43,087 bases of DNA from Nitrospirales bacterium (lineage in GTDB: Bacteria; Nitrospirota; Nitrospiria; Nitrospirales; UBA8639). Positions 23,726-31,160 of this stretch are shown here, in pieces. The DNA is taken from the NCBI GenBank assembly GCA_022825885.1, contig JAJDVY010000047.1:1-43087 (forward strand), given 5' to 3'. Position 1 is the first letter of the stretch, and the number at the start of each line of letters is the position of its first letter. The notes under the pieces were generated by a model. That model was not told the origin of the DNA. It did no database searches and saw only the letters and a list, made by a program, of their open reading frames with translations. The translations under genes were made by a program, and so were the position numbers.

Positions 23726-24790
23726 CTAGAGCCTCCAGCGCAAAGCCGTATGCAGACCGATATCCGGGGCTGCACGCTGCATGCCGTCATCTTCGGTAAC
23801 GGCGATTTCAAGTATCGCGTTTTCGGTCACTTGCACGAAACCGCCGAAGCCAAGGATGACAACCGGGTCGGCAAGCACGTTGACGTTCGAGGACCGATAG
23901 GGCGAGGAATGGACGTCCACCTGCACGGTGAAATGCAAGCGGGACAGGGCACGCCACGTGACGCCGGCGCGTCCGAACCCGACGACCGGGTCGGCCACGT
24001 TCGACAGGCGCTTCGGCGGCTCGGCGACCAGGACCCCCAACGTCGCCGCATACAACCATTCGCGGGACGCGGCCGACCAGGGCAGGGCCCCCGAGGTTTC
24101 CGCCCAGAGTGACGTTGCAAAACGGCCGGACCCCGCGAGCGAGCCGGCGTTCCCGGTCGGGACCTTCAGGGTGCCCCGGACCGTCAAGCCGTCATTCCGG
24201 ACCGGCCACTCCGGAACCGAATACCCAACGCCCAGCACCAGATCGCCCAGCGCGAAGGCATCCCGCCGGATATCGACGCGAGTGCCGGGTCCGTCCCCGT
24301 AGATGAGAGCCAGACGATTGCGCGGAGCCACGTCCCGCCCGCCTTGAGGAAGGCCGAAGAACTCATGCCAACCCTCGATGAACCCGTCGAACAACCCGCC
24401 ATGGTGACCCACGGCGGACAGTTCCAGAAAATATTCCCAACGAGGCCGGAATCCCCGGCGCAGCATGAGGCTGCTCCGGTACGTCTCTCCATCGAGCAAC
24501 AGACGCTCTGCGCCTGAGGAGGCGGCACCCAGATAAGACGCGGTGTCGAGGGCAACGGTGAATTCCGACGACTCCGGTGGCAAGGTTCGCGTGCCAAATG
24601 AAGCGGGGACGCCGTAAGGGATATGAAAAGGGTTCAGGTTGACGATGCGCAGGGGCATGGCCACTGCAACGTCTTCGGCTTGACCCGACGCGGCCGCCGA
24701 CGGCCACAGGACAGAGAGGCCGCACACACACATGAAGGCGATAGTAATCGCGTGGCCCGGCACACATCTCAGACGTAACCGTGTCATCAT
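23726..24790 (-). CDS. DUF3187-like outer membrane beta-barrel protein
   Basis: About 354 residues. After an N-terminal signal (AITIAFMCVCGLSVLWPSAAASGQA) the mature part reads NLNPFHIPYGVPASFGTRTLP, then alternating aromatic/Gly beta strands (WEYFLELSAVGHHGGLFDGFIEGWHEFFGLPQGGRD; LALIYGDG; LGVGYSVPEWPVR), in the style of the DUF3187 outer-membrane family, ending in ALRWRL, a C-terminal aromatic/hydrophobic pattern typical of barrels. The start at 24790 is favoured because AGAAGGA lies 8 bases upstream; a much longer open frame upstream is not supported. Function is unknown. It diverges from the chorismate-enzyme gene. Confidence 0.75.
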   Translation of the reverse strand: MMTRLRLRCVPGHAITIAFMCVCGLSVLWPSAAASGQAEDVAVAMPLRIVNLNPFHIPYGVPASFGTRTLPPESSEFTVALDTASYLGAASSGAERLLLDGETYRSSLMLRRGFRPRWEYFLELSAVGHHGGLFDGFIEGWHEFFGLPQGGRDVAPRNRLALIYGDGPGTRVDIRRDAFALGDLVLGVGYSVPEWPVRNDGLTVRGTLKVPTGNAGSLAGSGRFATSLWAETSGALPWSAASREWLYAATLGVLVAEPPKRLSNVADPVVGFGRAGVTWRALSRLHFTVQVDVHSSPYRSSNVNVLADPVVILGFGGFVQVTENAILEIAVTEDDGMQRAAPDIGLHTALRWRL

Positions 24791-25016
24791 GAGTATGGTC
24801 CTTCTAATGGTTGTGAAAAAAGGGAACCGCCGTTCGCTTCCCCGGTCGGCGGGAAATTGTGGCATTCCAAAAAGTAAATGTCCAACCCCGCATGCCCCGT
24901 AAGCCGGGATGCCAGTCGCCATTTCTCTCCCGCCACGTTTCTCACAGAAAGGCTTTCTCTCCCCCACCCACTCCGCTATGATACATCGACAATCATCCGA
25001 ACCACGTTCCGATACC

Positions 25017-26498
25017 ATGAGCCAGCCCGTTCTTTTTTCAGGTTCTTCCACGCATCCCGACACGGGACGGTTTCCGCTGGTCCGGACCAGGCCCTTGCCG
25101 GCCGACAATCCCTGGAGCGTCTACCGGCGAGTCGCCGTTCCGCACCGGCCCTCCGTACTTCTGGAAAGCGGGAGCCCGTCCTCCGGCTTGGCCCGCTATT
25201 CGATTGTCGCCGGCAACCCGTACCTGATTTTTACCGGAGGCCCGGGACACTATACAGTGGAAACGGCGCACGGTAAGACCCGGCATCCCGGTGACCCGCT
25301 TCCGGCCTTGTTCGAGTGCTTGGGTCCTTCCCTGGTTCCACGTTCCGACTCCCTGCCGCCGTTTGTCGGGGGAGCCGTGGGGTACTTCAGTTACGATGTT
25401 GTCCGGCACTACGAAACGCTTCCGTCGCTGACCCGCCGGGACCTGCCTCTGCCCGATCTGGAGTTTTTGTTTTTCGATCTGGTGATCGTGATCGATCACT
25501 CGACCCGGTTGTTGCATATGATTTTCACGCCGGCTCCCGAGCGACTGCTGTCCGAATCCCACGAGACCTTGCATCAAGAGGGCACCGCGCGTATGGACGA
25601 ACTGGACGGCCGCTTGAGTGCCCCGTGCGCAGATCCGTCAGAGTCTCCGATCGTGGCATCCACCATGGAGGGCACGCATTCGGAACGGGAATACGTGGAA
25701 CGCGTGCAACAATGCCAGTCGTTCATCGGGGCCGGCGACATTTATCAGGCCAACCTGGCCCAACGCTTTTCCGTCGCCTTCAATCCGGCAGAGGACCATG
25801 CGCTGCACACGGTCGGCCAAGGCTTGTACCACCGCCTGCGCAGGGTGAACCCATCGCCGTTTTCCGGATTGTTCGTCACCGACAACCTCGCGTTGGTCTC
25901 CTCCTCGCCTGAACGACTCGTGCAAGTCGCCGGCAACCGGGTGACCGCGCGACCCATTGCCGGCACTCGACCGCGCGGCCGCACCGCCGTGGAAGATCAG
26001 GCCCTGATGGACAATTTGCGTCTCGACGCGAAAGAACGGGCGGAGCACGTCATGCTGGTGGATCTGGCTCGCAATGACCTGGGCCGGGTCTGTAAATACG
26101 GGTCGGTGCACGTCGGGGAATTCATGACGATTGAACGGTATTCGCACGTGGCGCATTTGGTCTCCGAAGTCACGGGGACCCTGAAGCCCGCCTGTTCGCC
26201 GCCGGACCTCATACGATCCGTGTTCCCCGGCGGCACGATCACCGGCGCACCCAAGATCCGCTGTATGGAAATCATCGAGGAACTGGAACCCGTGCGTCGC
26301 GGGCCTTATACCGGGTCCCTGGGGTACGTCAGTTGGACCGGCGACGCGGACTTCAATATCCTGATCCGCACCATGGTGTTGACGCAGCAACGGGCTTACC
26401 TGCAAGTGGGTGCCGGTATCGTTGCGGACTCCGATCCCCGGCGCGAGTATCAGGAAACCCTGTACAAAGCCCAGGCCCTGTTTGAGGCGTTGCAATAA
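25017..26498 (+). CDS. pabB: Chorismate-binding enzyme, PabB/TrpE family
   Basis: About 493 residues, with the whole chorismate-binding domain. Recognisable blocks are GGAVGYFSYDVVR, SREYVERV-like helix followed by IGAGDIYQANLAQRF, VSSSPERL, PIAGTRPRG, MLVDLARNDLGRVC, FPGGTITGAPK and GAGIVADSDPRREYQET. The adjacent pabC-type gene (17 bp downstream) argues for aminodeoxychorismate synthase component I (folate pathway). However, PIAGTRPRG has Ala where E. coli PabB has the covalent-intermediate Lys (PIKGTRPR), an anthranilate-synthase-like state, so TrpE-like activity is possible. No glutamine amidotransferase partner (PabA/TrpG) is seen nearby. The start at 25017 is tentative; ATG at 24978 is an alternative. 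Confidence 0.88.
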   Translation: MSQPVLFSGSSTHPDTGRFPLVRTRPLPADNPWSVYRRVAVPHRPSVLLESGSPSSGLARYSIVAGNPYLIFTGGPGHYTVETAHGKTRHPGDPLPALFECLGPSLVPRSDSLPPFVGGAVGYFSYDVVRHYETLPSLTRRDLPLPDLEFLFFDLVIVIDHSTRLLHMIFTPAPERLLSESHETLHQEGTARMDELDGRLSAPCADPSESPIVASTMEGTHSEREYVERVQQCQSFIGAGDIYQANLAQRFSVAFNPAEDHALHTVGQGLYHRLRRVNPSPFSGLFVTDNLALVSSSPERLVQVAGNRVTARPIAGTRPRGRTAVEDQALMDNLRLDAKERAEHVMLVDLARNDLGRVCKYGSVHVGEFMTIERYSHVAHLVSEVTGTLKPACSPPDLIRSVFPGGTITGAPKIRCMEIIEELEPVRRGPYTGSLGYVSWTGDADFNILIRTMVLTQQRAYLQVGAGIVADSDPRREYQETLYKAQALFEALQ

Positions 26499-26515
26499 AA
26501 CGCCGCAGTGTTCCC

Positions 26516-27421
26516 ATGTGGGTATATCTGAATGACCGGATCATGCAGGCGGAACGGGCGCGGGTCTCCGTCTTCGATCGCGGGTTTCTGTACGGGGACG
26601 GCGTCTTCGAAACCGTCCGGGTCCATGACGGACGACCGGTGTGGCTGGACCGTCATCTCGCACGGCTCGCCGACTCATGTAAGCAGATCGACCTGCCGTT
26701 ACCCGGCAAACCGTGGCCGGCGATTTTTCAGAAGGTTATCGACAAAAATCGCCTGGACCATGCGGCGATCAGGTTGACGCTCTCCCGAGGAACACTGTTC
26801 CCCTCTCCCCTTTCCGCCTTCAGCGAGAAAGAGGGAGAGGGAGAGGGAGAGGGAGAGGGCCAGGGTGAGGGGGGTGAAACCCCGACGGTCGTGCTGTTTC
26901 CGCGACCCCTTCCACACGTGACGCCCTCCCAACGGCGCAAGGGCATCCGGCTCATCCTCACGACGATTCGCAGACCTTCGCCGCGTTCGCATCCGACGCA
27001 GGGCAAAACCCTGAACTACCTGAACAACCTGCTGGCCAAACGGGAGGCTGTGGAACGGGGAGCCTTCGAAGGGTTGATGATTACGACGGGCGGGTACGTG
27101 GCCGAATGCTCGATGAGCAACGTGTTTTTCATCAAAGGCCGAACGCTGTACACGCCGTCACTGGCCTGTGGCGTCCTGCCCGGCGTCACCCGGCAGGTCG
27201 TGCTGGACGCGGCCCCGGCCCTGGGCCTGCAACCCCGGGAAGGCCGCTACCGCCCTGAATTCCTGTACGAAGCGGATGAATGTTTCCTGACGGGGAGCGG
27301 GACCGGCATTCTTCCGGTTGCCACCATCGACGAGCGTGCGTTCCCCAAGCAAACGTCCCGTTCCTGGGTGGCTGTCCTGCGGAGCCGGTACGAACAGCTA
27401 CTTAAAGCCCAAGCTCGATAA
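26516..27421 (+). CDS. pabC: Aminotransferase class IV, PabC (4-amino-4-deoxychorismate lyase)-like
   Basis: A 301-residue fold-type IV PLP enzyme. SVFDRGFLYGDGVFETVRV is the N-terminal family signature. The PLP lysine lies in GKTLNYLNNLLAKREA (K164), and the second half has AECSMSNVFFIKG, then GVLPGVTRQVVLDAA and ADECFLTGSGTGILPV. It would convert aminodeoxychorismate to p-aminobenzoate plus pyruvate, fitting the upstream pabB-like gene, although a branched-chain or D-amino acid aminotransferase cannot be excluded from sequence alone. Residues about 95-121 are not family sequence; they come from an in-frame CCCCTC/GAGAGG repeat. Confidence 0.87.
   Translation: MWVYLNDRIMQAERARVSVFDRGFLYGDGVFETVRVHDGRPVWLDRHLARLADSCKQIDLPLPGKPWPAIFQKVIDKNRLDHAAIRLTLSRGTLFPSPLSAFSEKEGEGEGEGEGQGEGGETPTVVLFPRPLPHVTPSQRRKGIRLILTTIRRPSPRSHPTQGKTLNYLNNLLAKREAVERGAFEGLMITTGGYVAECSMSNVFFIKGRTLYTPSLACGVLPGVTRQVVLDAAPALGLQPREGRYRPEFLYEADECFLTGSGTGILPVATIDERAFPKQTSRSWVAVLRSRYEQLLKAQAR
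26800..26877. repeat. CCCCTC/GGGAGA repeat inside pabC
   Basis: Starts CCCCTCTCCCCTTTCCGCC, continues with GGGAGAGGGAGAGGGAGAGG and ends GGGCCAGGGTGAGGGG, a copy of the dispersed element with an expanded 6-bp GAGAGG (GGGAGA) microsatellite of about four units. It stays in frame and encodes a Gly/Glu-rich linker (EGEGEGEGEGQGEG). Confidence 0.75.
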
Positions 27422-27426
27422 ACGGG

Positions 27427-27471
27427 AAAGCCATCCTGCCCCGATCGGGCATTCGGTGTCTTGGCTTTTTT
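27427..27471 (+). terminator. Possible terminator after pabC
   Basis: AAAGCCA and TGGCTTT pair around a loop that itself contains CCCGATCGGG, with TTTTTT following. The outer stem is short, so this is only moderately supported. Confidence 0.5.
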
Positions 27472-27573
27472 GATACGGAGGTTCGCGCCCTGGCGTGGCC
27501 CCAACGGAAACCGAATGTTGTCATTCTGAACGAAGTGAAGAACCTGCTGCACGTCCCGCCCCCAAGCAGGGAT

Positions 27574-29196
27574 CTACCCGGCCCGCCGCCGGGTTTTGGG
27601 AGACGCATGGAGCGGTTCGTCCAGACGGACTTGGCTGTGCGTTCTCCACGCCTCACCCCGGCAACTCGGAAAATCCTCACGGTAATGCGTGCCCAGGCTG
27701 TTTTCCCTCCATAAGGCGGCTTCGGTCACACATCGCGCCACCTGGATCATGTTCTTGACTTCGAGGTCGGACCGCGTGTGCAGGGCAGCCTGGATTTGCG
27801 GGTCCCACCGTGAGAGTTGCGCCAATGCCTGGATCAAGGAATCGCCGGTCCTGACCAACCCGACCTTGGTCCACATCAGCCGACGTAAGGAGTTCCTGAG
27901 TTTTTCGCTGTCTTCCAACGCGCCGGCCGGTTCCGCGGCGAACCGCGCGGGCAGACCTTTCAGTTGCGTCCTCTTGGGCCCCGCCGGAAGCGACGCCGCC
28001 GACGCGGCGGCACGATAACCAAACACCAGCCCTTCCAACAACGAATTGCTGGCCAACCGGTTCGCCCCATGGACCCCGTTGCAGGCCACCTCCCCGGCGG
28101 CCAGCAGGCCGGGCAGAGTGGTTTCGCCATCGATCCCCGCTTTCAGGCCGCCCATGAAATAGTGGGCGCTCGGCGCAACCGGAATCCATTCTTCCGTGAT
28201 GTCGATGTCGAACCGCAGACAGGTCCGGTAGATCGTCGGGAACCGTTTCTTGATGAAATCTTTTCCCAAATGCGTGACGTCCAAATACACGTGGCGCGAC
28301 CGGGACGCCGCCATTTCCGACCAGATCGCCCGGGCCACGACGTCCCGGGAAGCCATTTCCGCGGCCGGATGATACCGGGACAGAAACGCCTCGCCTTTCC
28401 GGTTGCGAAGCAACCCGCCTTCACCCCGCATGGCTTCGGATAACAGAAACGGGGGGCTTGAAGGAAGGTACAAGGCCGTAGGATGAAACTGGACGAATTC
28501 CATGTCTTCCAACGTCACTCCCGCCCGATAGGCCATCGCCATGCCGTCGCCCGTGGCATTGCCCGTATTGGTGGTTCTCCCGTAAATCTGGCCGGCGCCG
28601 CCGGTGGTCAGAATCACGGCCCCGGCCGGGAGGAGTTTGACGTCCCCCGTGACCTCACTCACCGCCACCGCGCCACCGCACCGGCCATCCACGACCAACA
28701 GGTCCATCGTGAAATGACGATCAAACCATTGAATGTTCTCGTGCTGCCTGGCCCGTTCCAACAGGACGCGGATCATTTCATTTCCCGTGGCGTCGCCCCG
28801 GGCCCGCAGCACCCGGTTCCGGCTGTGAGCCCCTTCCTTGGTGAAGGCGAATTTCCCGCCGACTTTATCGAACTGCGTCCCCCAGGTGATCAGTTCCTGG
28901 ATCCGCGTCGGCCCTTCCTCCACCAGGACCCGCGCCGCGTCTTCCCGGCCGAGTTGATGCCCCGCACGGATCGTATCGGAGAAATGCAGGTTCACGTCGT
29001 CTTCGGCATTCAAGGCGACGGCGACACCACCTTGGGCATAGATTGAATTGCTTTCCAGGCGGCTGCCTTTCGTCACGATCAACACTTTGCCGTGTTGAGC
29101 CAATTCGATCGCCGCACGCAACCCCGCGATCCCGCTCCCGATCACCAGGAAGTCGGCTTCCGGGCCCCACCGGTGCCGTATCGTGTTTTTTTTCAT
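27574..29196 (-). CDS. nadB: L-aspartate oxidase NadB
   Basis: About 540 residues of the succinate dehydrogenase/fumarate reductase flavoprotein family. FLVIGSGIAGLRAAIELAQHGK binds the FAD ADP moiety, SIYAQGGVA follows, and AGHQLGREDAARVLVEEGP, HSRNRVLRARGD, TGGAGQIYGRTTNTGNATGDGMAMAYRAG, FVQFHPTAL, AHYFMGG and ACNGVHGANRLASNSLLEGLVFG are the NadB landmarks. The C-terminal GTHYREDFPS end also fits. It oxidises aspartate to iminoaspartate, the first step of NAD synthesis; NadA and NadC are not in the window. Starts at GTG 29205 and ATG 29196 are possible; 29196 is used. It lies downstream of the lipoprotein gene on the same strand. Confidence 0.94.
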   Translation of the reverse strand: MKKNTIRHRWGPEADFLVIGSGIAGLRAAIELAQHGKVLIVTKGSRLESNSIYAQGGVAVALNAEDDVNLHFSDTIRAGHQLGREDAARVLVEEGPTRIQELITWGTQFDKVGGKFAFTKEGAHSRNRVLRARGDATGNEMIRVLLERARQHENIQWFDRHFTMDLLVVDGRCGGAVAVSEVTGDVKLLPAGAVILTTGGAGQIYGRTTNTGNATGDGMAMAYRAGVTLEDMEFVQFHPTALYLPSSPPFLLSEAMRGEGGLLRNRKGEAFLSRYHPAAEMASRDVVARAIWSEMAASRSRHVYLDVTHLGKDFIKKRFPTIYRTCLRFDIDITEEWIPVAPSAHYFMGGLKAGIDGETTLPGLLAAGEVACNGVHGANRLASNSLLEGLVFGYRAAASAASLPAGPKRTQLKGLPARFAAEPAGALEDSEKLRNSLRRLMWTKVGLVRTGDSLIQALAQLSRWDPQIQAALHTRSDLEVKNMIQVARCVTEAALWRENSLGTHYREDFPSCRGEAWRTHSQVRLDEPLHASPKTRRRAG

Positions 29197-29295
29197 GACT
29201 TTCACGCGTGGTTGGCGCTGAGGACGGCCGGCATCACCGGCACTCTCAAACAGGGAACGTGATGCGCACGTTCACCAGGAAGAGGGAACGGAGGT

Positions 29296-29757
29296 TCAGC
29301 GGTCTGCCTTTCCGAACGGTATCGCGCCTTCCACGCCCGCCAATAAAATGTCCTTGGTGCCGCTCCATACCCATACCCCGTGTCCACTGTCCGTCACCGG
29401 CGCGACTTCGGGGGAGCGTTGCCAGGCCCCTTCCCATCGCACGTTGACTTTGATCCGTTCCCCTTTAATGTAAATTCGCTCAATCGCGACGTGTAAGGAA
29501 ATGGCGGCATACGTGTCGAAGTCCCGTTGGATCTGACCTTCGAGTTCCTGAAAGCCTTGTAACGGCAGCATTAATTTTTGAACCGCGTCGAACTTTTGCT
29601 GTTCATACGCCGAGCGCAGGGTTTCCACCGCCTGCACGATTCGCTCGAAGCGTTCATGGTCGGCGGAAACTTTTTTGTCCGAGGAGAAGAACTGGCACCC
29701 CGAGAGAACCACGACGAGGAGGAGCAGGCTGCACAAAGAGAGGTGAGATCGAATCAT
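29296..29757 (-). CDS. Small lipoprotein, unknown
   Basis: About 153 residues. A lipoprotein signal peptide (SHLSLCSLLLLVVVLSGC) has the lipobox L-S-G-C, followed by a Ser/Lys-rich mature start, a helical region (RFERIVQAVETLRSAYEQQ) and a beta region with HVAIERIYIKGERIKVNVRWEGAW. The pattern resembles nuclear-transport-factor-2-like or DUF4440-like cone folds in which a helix packs on a curved sheet, but no family can be named. It sits between the VapBC-type module and nadB. Confidence 0.75.
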   Translation of the reverse strand: MIRSHLSLCSLLLLVVVLSGCQFFSSDKKVSADHERFERIVQAVETLRSAYEQQKFDAVQKLMLPLQGFQELEGQIQRDFDTYAAISLHVAIERIYIKGERIKVNVRWEGAWQRSPEVAPVTDSGHGVWVWSGTKDILLAGVEGAIPFGKADR

Positions 29758-29804
29758 GGGGCCATTATAGCGAGAGCATATCAAAACCTCAAAAGCCGTC
29801 CTTT

Positions 29805-30203
29805 TTATGCCCGGACTGCCAATGGATGCCCGATCAGATGTCGATCAATGGTCAGGAGTTTGAGGCCCTCTTCCTGGGCCTGAACGAGCAGGATTTCGTC
29901 AAACGGATCTTTATGGGCGACGGGAGTCTCCAGCAACCGGGCTGCGTGACTCGGGATCATCGGCAGGAAGATGACATTCTGGTCTTCAAGCATGCTGAGC
30001 ACAACATTCGGATCGAAGAAACTCTTGCGTCTACCCGACCGGTCCCGGCTTTGAAATTTCAACCGCATCTCCCAGATCGACACCGCGCTCACATAGAGCT
30101 GTATCGCCTGATTTGTGAGAATGAGCCGCTCGGCATCAGATAAACGCGCGGGTTGCGTCGTTATTCGATAGAGATATGAAGTGTCAAGCAGAATCCGCAT
30201 CAT
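29805..30203 (-). CDS. vapC: PIN-domain toxin (VapC type)
   Basis: A 132-residue PIN-domain ribonuclease. ILLDTSYLYRI gives the first acidic residue, VSAVSIWEMRLKF supplies the conserved Glu-containing second block, and HKDPFDEILLVQAQEEGLKLLTID is the third and fourth acidic part, ending in LTID. Type II VapC toxins cleave tRNA or rRNA at defined sites and are neutralised by a partner encoded upstream. The antitoxin gene ends 5 bp before this start, on the same strand. Confidence 0.9.
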   Translation of the reverse strand: MMRILLDTSYLYRITTQPARLSDAERLILTNQAIQLYVSAVSIWEMRLKFQSRDRSGRRKSFFDPNVVLSMLEDQNVIFLPMIPSHAARLLETPVAHKDPFDEILLVQAQEEGLKLLTIDRHLIGHPLAVRA

Positions 30204-30208
30204 CCAGC

Positions 30209-30463
30209 CTATTCGAGCCCGAGAACCTTGCGGCTGAACGCCGGATCATCAAAGTGCTCGGGCCACTCCCTATAGTCGTCTTTAATCCCGAGACGATGAC
30301 GGGCTTCGTTCAGTTTGTCGAAATCAATCCCACCGGGCTTGCGGAAGCGCACGATTTCCACCGCCGGCTCTCCATGCTTCGTGATCACAACACGCTTACC
30401 GCCTTGGGCAGCGGCTACAAGTTCGGAAAGGCGGGCTTTTGCCTGCCGCAGTGCAAATTCCAT
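30209..30463 (-). CDS. Phd/YefM-family antitoxin
   Basis: An 84-residue Phd/YefM-type antitoxin. AKARLSELVAAAQGGKRVVITKHGEPAVEIVRF contains the family N-terminal DNA-binding pattern (A-R-x-x-L-S-E-L ... V-x-I-T-K-x-G-x-P-V-A). The C-terminal tail (WPEHFDDPAFSRKVLGLE) is the toxin-binding part. AGGAGG lies 8 bases before the start. It is the usual partner of the PIN toxin downstream. Its likely operator is the inverted repeat at 30479-30494. Confidence 0.88.
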   Translation of the reverse strand: MEFALRQAKARLSELVAAAQGGKRVVITKHGEPAVEIVRFRKPGGIDFDKLNEARHRLGIKDDYREWPEHFDDPAFSRKVLGLE

Positions 30464-30478
30464 AACAAGACCTCCTGA

Positions 30479-30494
30479 TCATTCACATGAATGA
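30479..30494. promoter_or_regulatory. Inverted repeat, candidate antitoxin operator
   Basis: TCATTCA and TGAATGA are 7-bp perfect arms around CA. It lies 16 bp upstream of the antitoxin start, on the side from which its minus-strand transcript enters. Confidence 0.6.
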
Positions 30495-30862
30495 CAGTAT
30501 GTGCCTTTTTATGGCTACGATCAAGACTACACCGTAACCACAAAGTAAGAAGTATGGCGATGATCATGTGTCAGTCGCCATTGTGGATGGTCCATACCTT
30601 TGACCTGTGTGAGCCATGTCCCCGTCAGTCCAACGCCAGAGCGAGCATTCCGGGCTGCCATGAAGTATCTCGTTGATTCCACGGCTGCCTGACGTCTCAT
30701 ATGGACCAAACCCGCTCGCCTTTTCTTGACACTTCTTGGGACGCTGTGCTACTTCTCCGGTCCCATGTACTTATTCTGATCGGGTGTCTCCAGGCCGCTC
30801 GTGAGACCCGGATCAGCGAAGAGTGACCTGCTTCCGCCTGAGGAAGAACTGAAGGAGTCTGA
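30495..30862. other. Intergenic region before bS22-like gene
   Basis: No gene is seen. It carries the predicted promoter at 30726-30755 and the ribosome site AAGGAG just before the next start; the left part, 30495-30720, shows nothing I can explain. Confidence 0.5.
30726..30755 (+). promoter_or_regulatory. Candidate promoter of the bS22-like gene
   Basis: -35 TTGACA at 30726-30731 with an 18-bp spacer to a weak -10 TACTTC at 30750-30755, preceded by TG (extended -10). The start lies about 105 bp downstream. Confidence 0.5.
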
Positions 30863-30958
30863 ATGGCGAGTGTAGTAAAAAAACGACGAAAAAAAATGCG
30901 GAAGCATAAGCATAAAAAACTTCGCCGACGCATGAAATTCGCCCGTCGGCGGAACTGA
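30863..30958 (+). CDS. AURKAIP1/COX24-domain mini ribosomal protein (bS22/mS38-like)
   Basis: A 31-residue, extremely basic protein: MASVVKKRRKKMRKHKHKKL then RRRMKFARRRN. The S-V-x-K-K-R-R-K-K-M-x-K-H-K-x-K-K-L pattern is the AURKAIP1/COX24 (DUF1713) domain, homologous to mitochondrial small-subunit protein mS38 and to the mycobacterial ribosomal protein bS22. In ribosomes of that type it lies near the decoding centre. AAGGAG lies 5 bases upstream of the ATG, and a promoter-like TTGACA lies about 130 bp upstream, so expression is likely. It is easily missed because of its size. Confidence 0.88.
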   Translation: MASVVKKRRKKMRKHKHKKLRRRMKFARRRN

Positions 30959-30997
30959 GGTTCACGATTCCAGCACCAGGTGGGCGGGGGAAATACT

Positions 30998-31058
30998 CTC
31001 CACCTCCCCCGCCCCTCCTTACCCTTCGACTTCGCTCAGGGCAGGCAAAGGAGGGGAA
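30998..31058. repeat. CCCCTC-type repeat split by a 24-bp element
   Basis: CACCTCCCCCGCCCCTCCTTAC and AAAGGAGGGGAA are the two halves of the element found intact at 4032-4070. Between them, exactly at 31023-31046, sits one full 24-bp element (CCTTCGACTTCGCTCAGGGC plus AGGC). Removal restores the uninterrupted CTCCTTAC-AAAGGAGG sequence. Confidence 0.8.
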
Positions 31059-31160
31059 CAGATGGCATAATCATCCCATTTGTTTTCGAGCCTGCAACGG
31101 CCCATGGTTGCCTGTTTCCCCGTACTTCTTTCCTGCCGCTCCTGACGATTCGCTTTTGCC

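Noticed and set aside
24791-25108. 106-codon upstream extension of the DUF3187-like gene
   Set aside because: It has no ribosome site and overlaps the divergent chorismate-enzyme gene; a good AGAAGGA precedes the start at 24790, and a signal peptide begins there.
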